The position numbers and the translations under genes are program-made. A stretch of DNA of 54,721 nucleotides, from the NCBI GenBank assembly GCA_021154985.1, contig JAJNQE010000156.1:1-54721 (forward strand), written 5' to 3'. The DNA comes from Hydrogenophaga sp. (GTDB lineage Bacteria > Pseudomonadota > Gammaproteobacteria > Burkholderiales > Burkholderiaceae_C). Below, in pieces: positions 54,586 to 54,721 of the stretch; position 1 is the stretch's first letter, and every line of letters begins with the position of its first letter. The notes beneath the pieces were generated by a model. The model saw only the letters and a program-made list of their open reading frames with translations. It was not told the DNA's origin and made no database searches.

Positions 54586-54721
54586 GAGGCTGTGTGAAAA
54601 CGCTTGAATTGGCCGATGTGATCACTTAAGGTTCGACAACGCGACTTTAGGTGGGCGATATGAAGCGATTCATCGAGGGCGAGGAGCGCAGTCAAGTCAC
54701 GCTGCTGCCGGAGTGCTTGGA
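54586..54721 (+). mobile_element. Left end of an IS1182/IS5-type insertion sequence (cut by window edge)
   Basis: GAGGCTGTGTGAAAACGC at 54586-54603 is the usual terminal inverted repeat of this group. A transposase reading frame begins 57 bases later. The rest of the element lies outside the window. Confidence 0.7.
54660..54721 (+). CDS. Transposase N-terminus (partial)
   Basis: ATG at 54660 opens MKRFIEGEERSQVTLLPECL before the edge. This is the standard start of IS1182-type DDE transposases (MKRFIEGxxRxQxTLFPExL). AGGTGGGCG stands before the ATG as a weak ribosome site. Only about 20 residues are visible. Confidence 0.72.
   Translation, partial: MKRFIEGEERSQVTLLPECL

Overview
The window is GC-rich DNA from a motile, chemotactic betaproteobacterium. 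Gene content (a CheA/CheR/CheD/CheB block, many PAS-type kinases, a Rieske dioxygenase, 4HB chemoreceptors) fits Burkholderiales and most likely a Comamonadaceae member such as Hydrogenophaga; genus is an inference from gene style only. No rRNA, tRNA or CRISPR array was seen.

Region 1 (1-19.8 kb) is a signalling island. A divergent REC-HisKA_3 kinase is cut by the left edge. It is followed by a compact CheZ-like protein, cheY, cheA, cheR, cheD and cheB, a cysteine-free sulfite-oxidase-fold periplasmic protein coupled to a hybrid kinase, a 4HB chemoreceptor, a divergent Ala/Pro-rich protein, two tandem 465-residue leucine-rich-repeat-like paralogues separated by a (CCCCCA)n tract, a PAS chemoreceptor (Aer-like), and two translationally coupled PAS/receiver kinases. 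Three GCCGATA-type sites suggest flagellar sigma-28 control. No cheW is present.

Region 2 (19.8-21.0 kb) has lower GC and looks like a small integrase-less cassette cluster: two short ORFs, one convincing attC site and one degenerate one. Region 3 (21.0-25.7 kb, minus strand) is an overlapping operon: NMT1-like substrate-binding lipoprotein, three-PAS histidine kinase, Rcp1-type response regulator and universal stress protein. Region 4 (25.8-40.7 kb) is mixed metabolism: an ABC export pair (ATPase plus FtsX-type permease), tandem cupin protein, trypsin-like protein, HisC-type aminotransferase, a GntR regulator facing a Rieske oxygenase/reductase/hexapeptide operon with a visible promoter-operator, histidine phosphatase, DsrE-like protein, and a MarR regulator facing a FAD monooxygenase.

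Region 5 (about 40.7-49.5 kb) is a Tn7-like transposition module (TnsA, TnsB, TnsC and two TniQ proteins) abutting the end of the FAD monooxygenase, with intact catalytic residues but no visible cargo or recognisable transposon ends. It is followed by remnants, including IS21-like terminal repeats and a tiny lipoprotein-like ORF.

Region 6 (49.5-54.5 kb) is an NAD locus. The NrtR-type regulator, a nicotinamidase-type hydrolase and pncB run left, and an SPFH protein coupled to a NAD-kinase-like protein runs right, with two near-identical palindromes between the divergent units. This is the best candidate for an under-described system. The right edge cuts the start of an IS1182/IS5-type insertion sequence.
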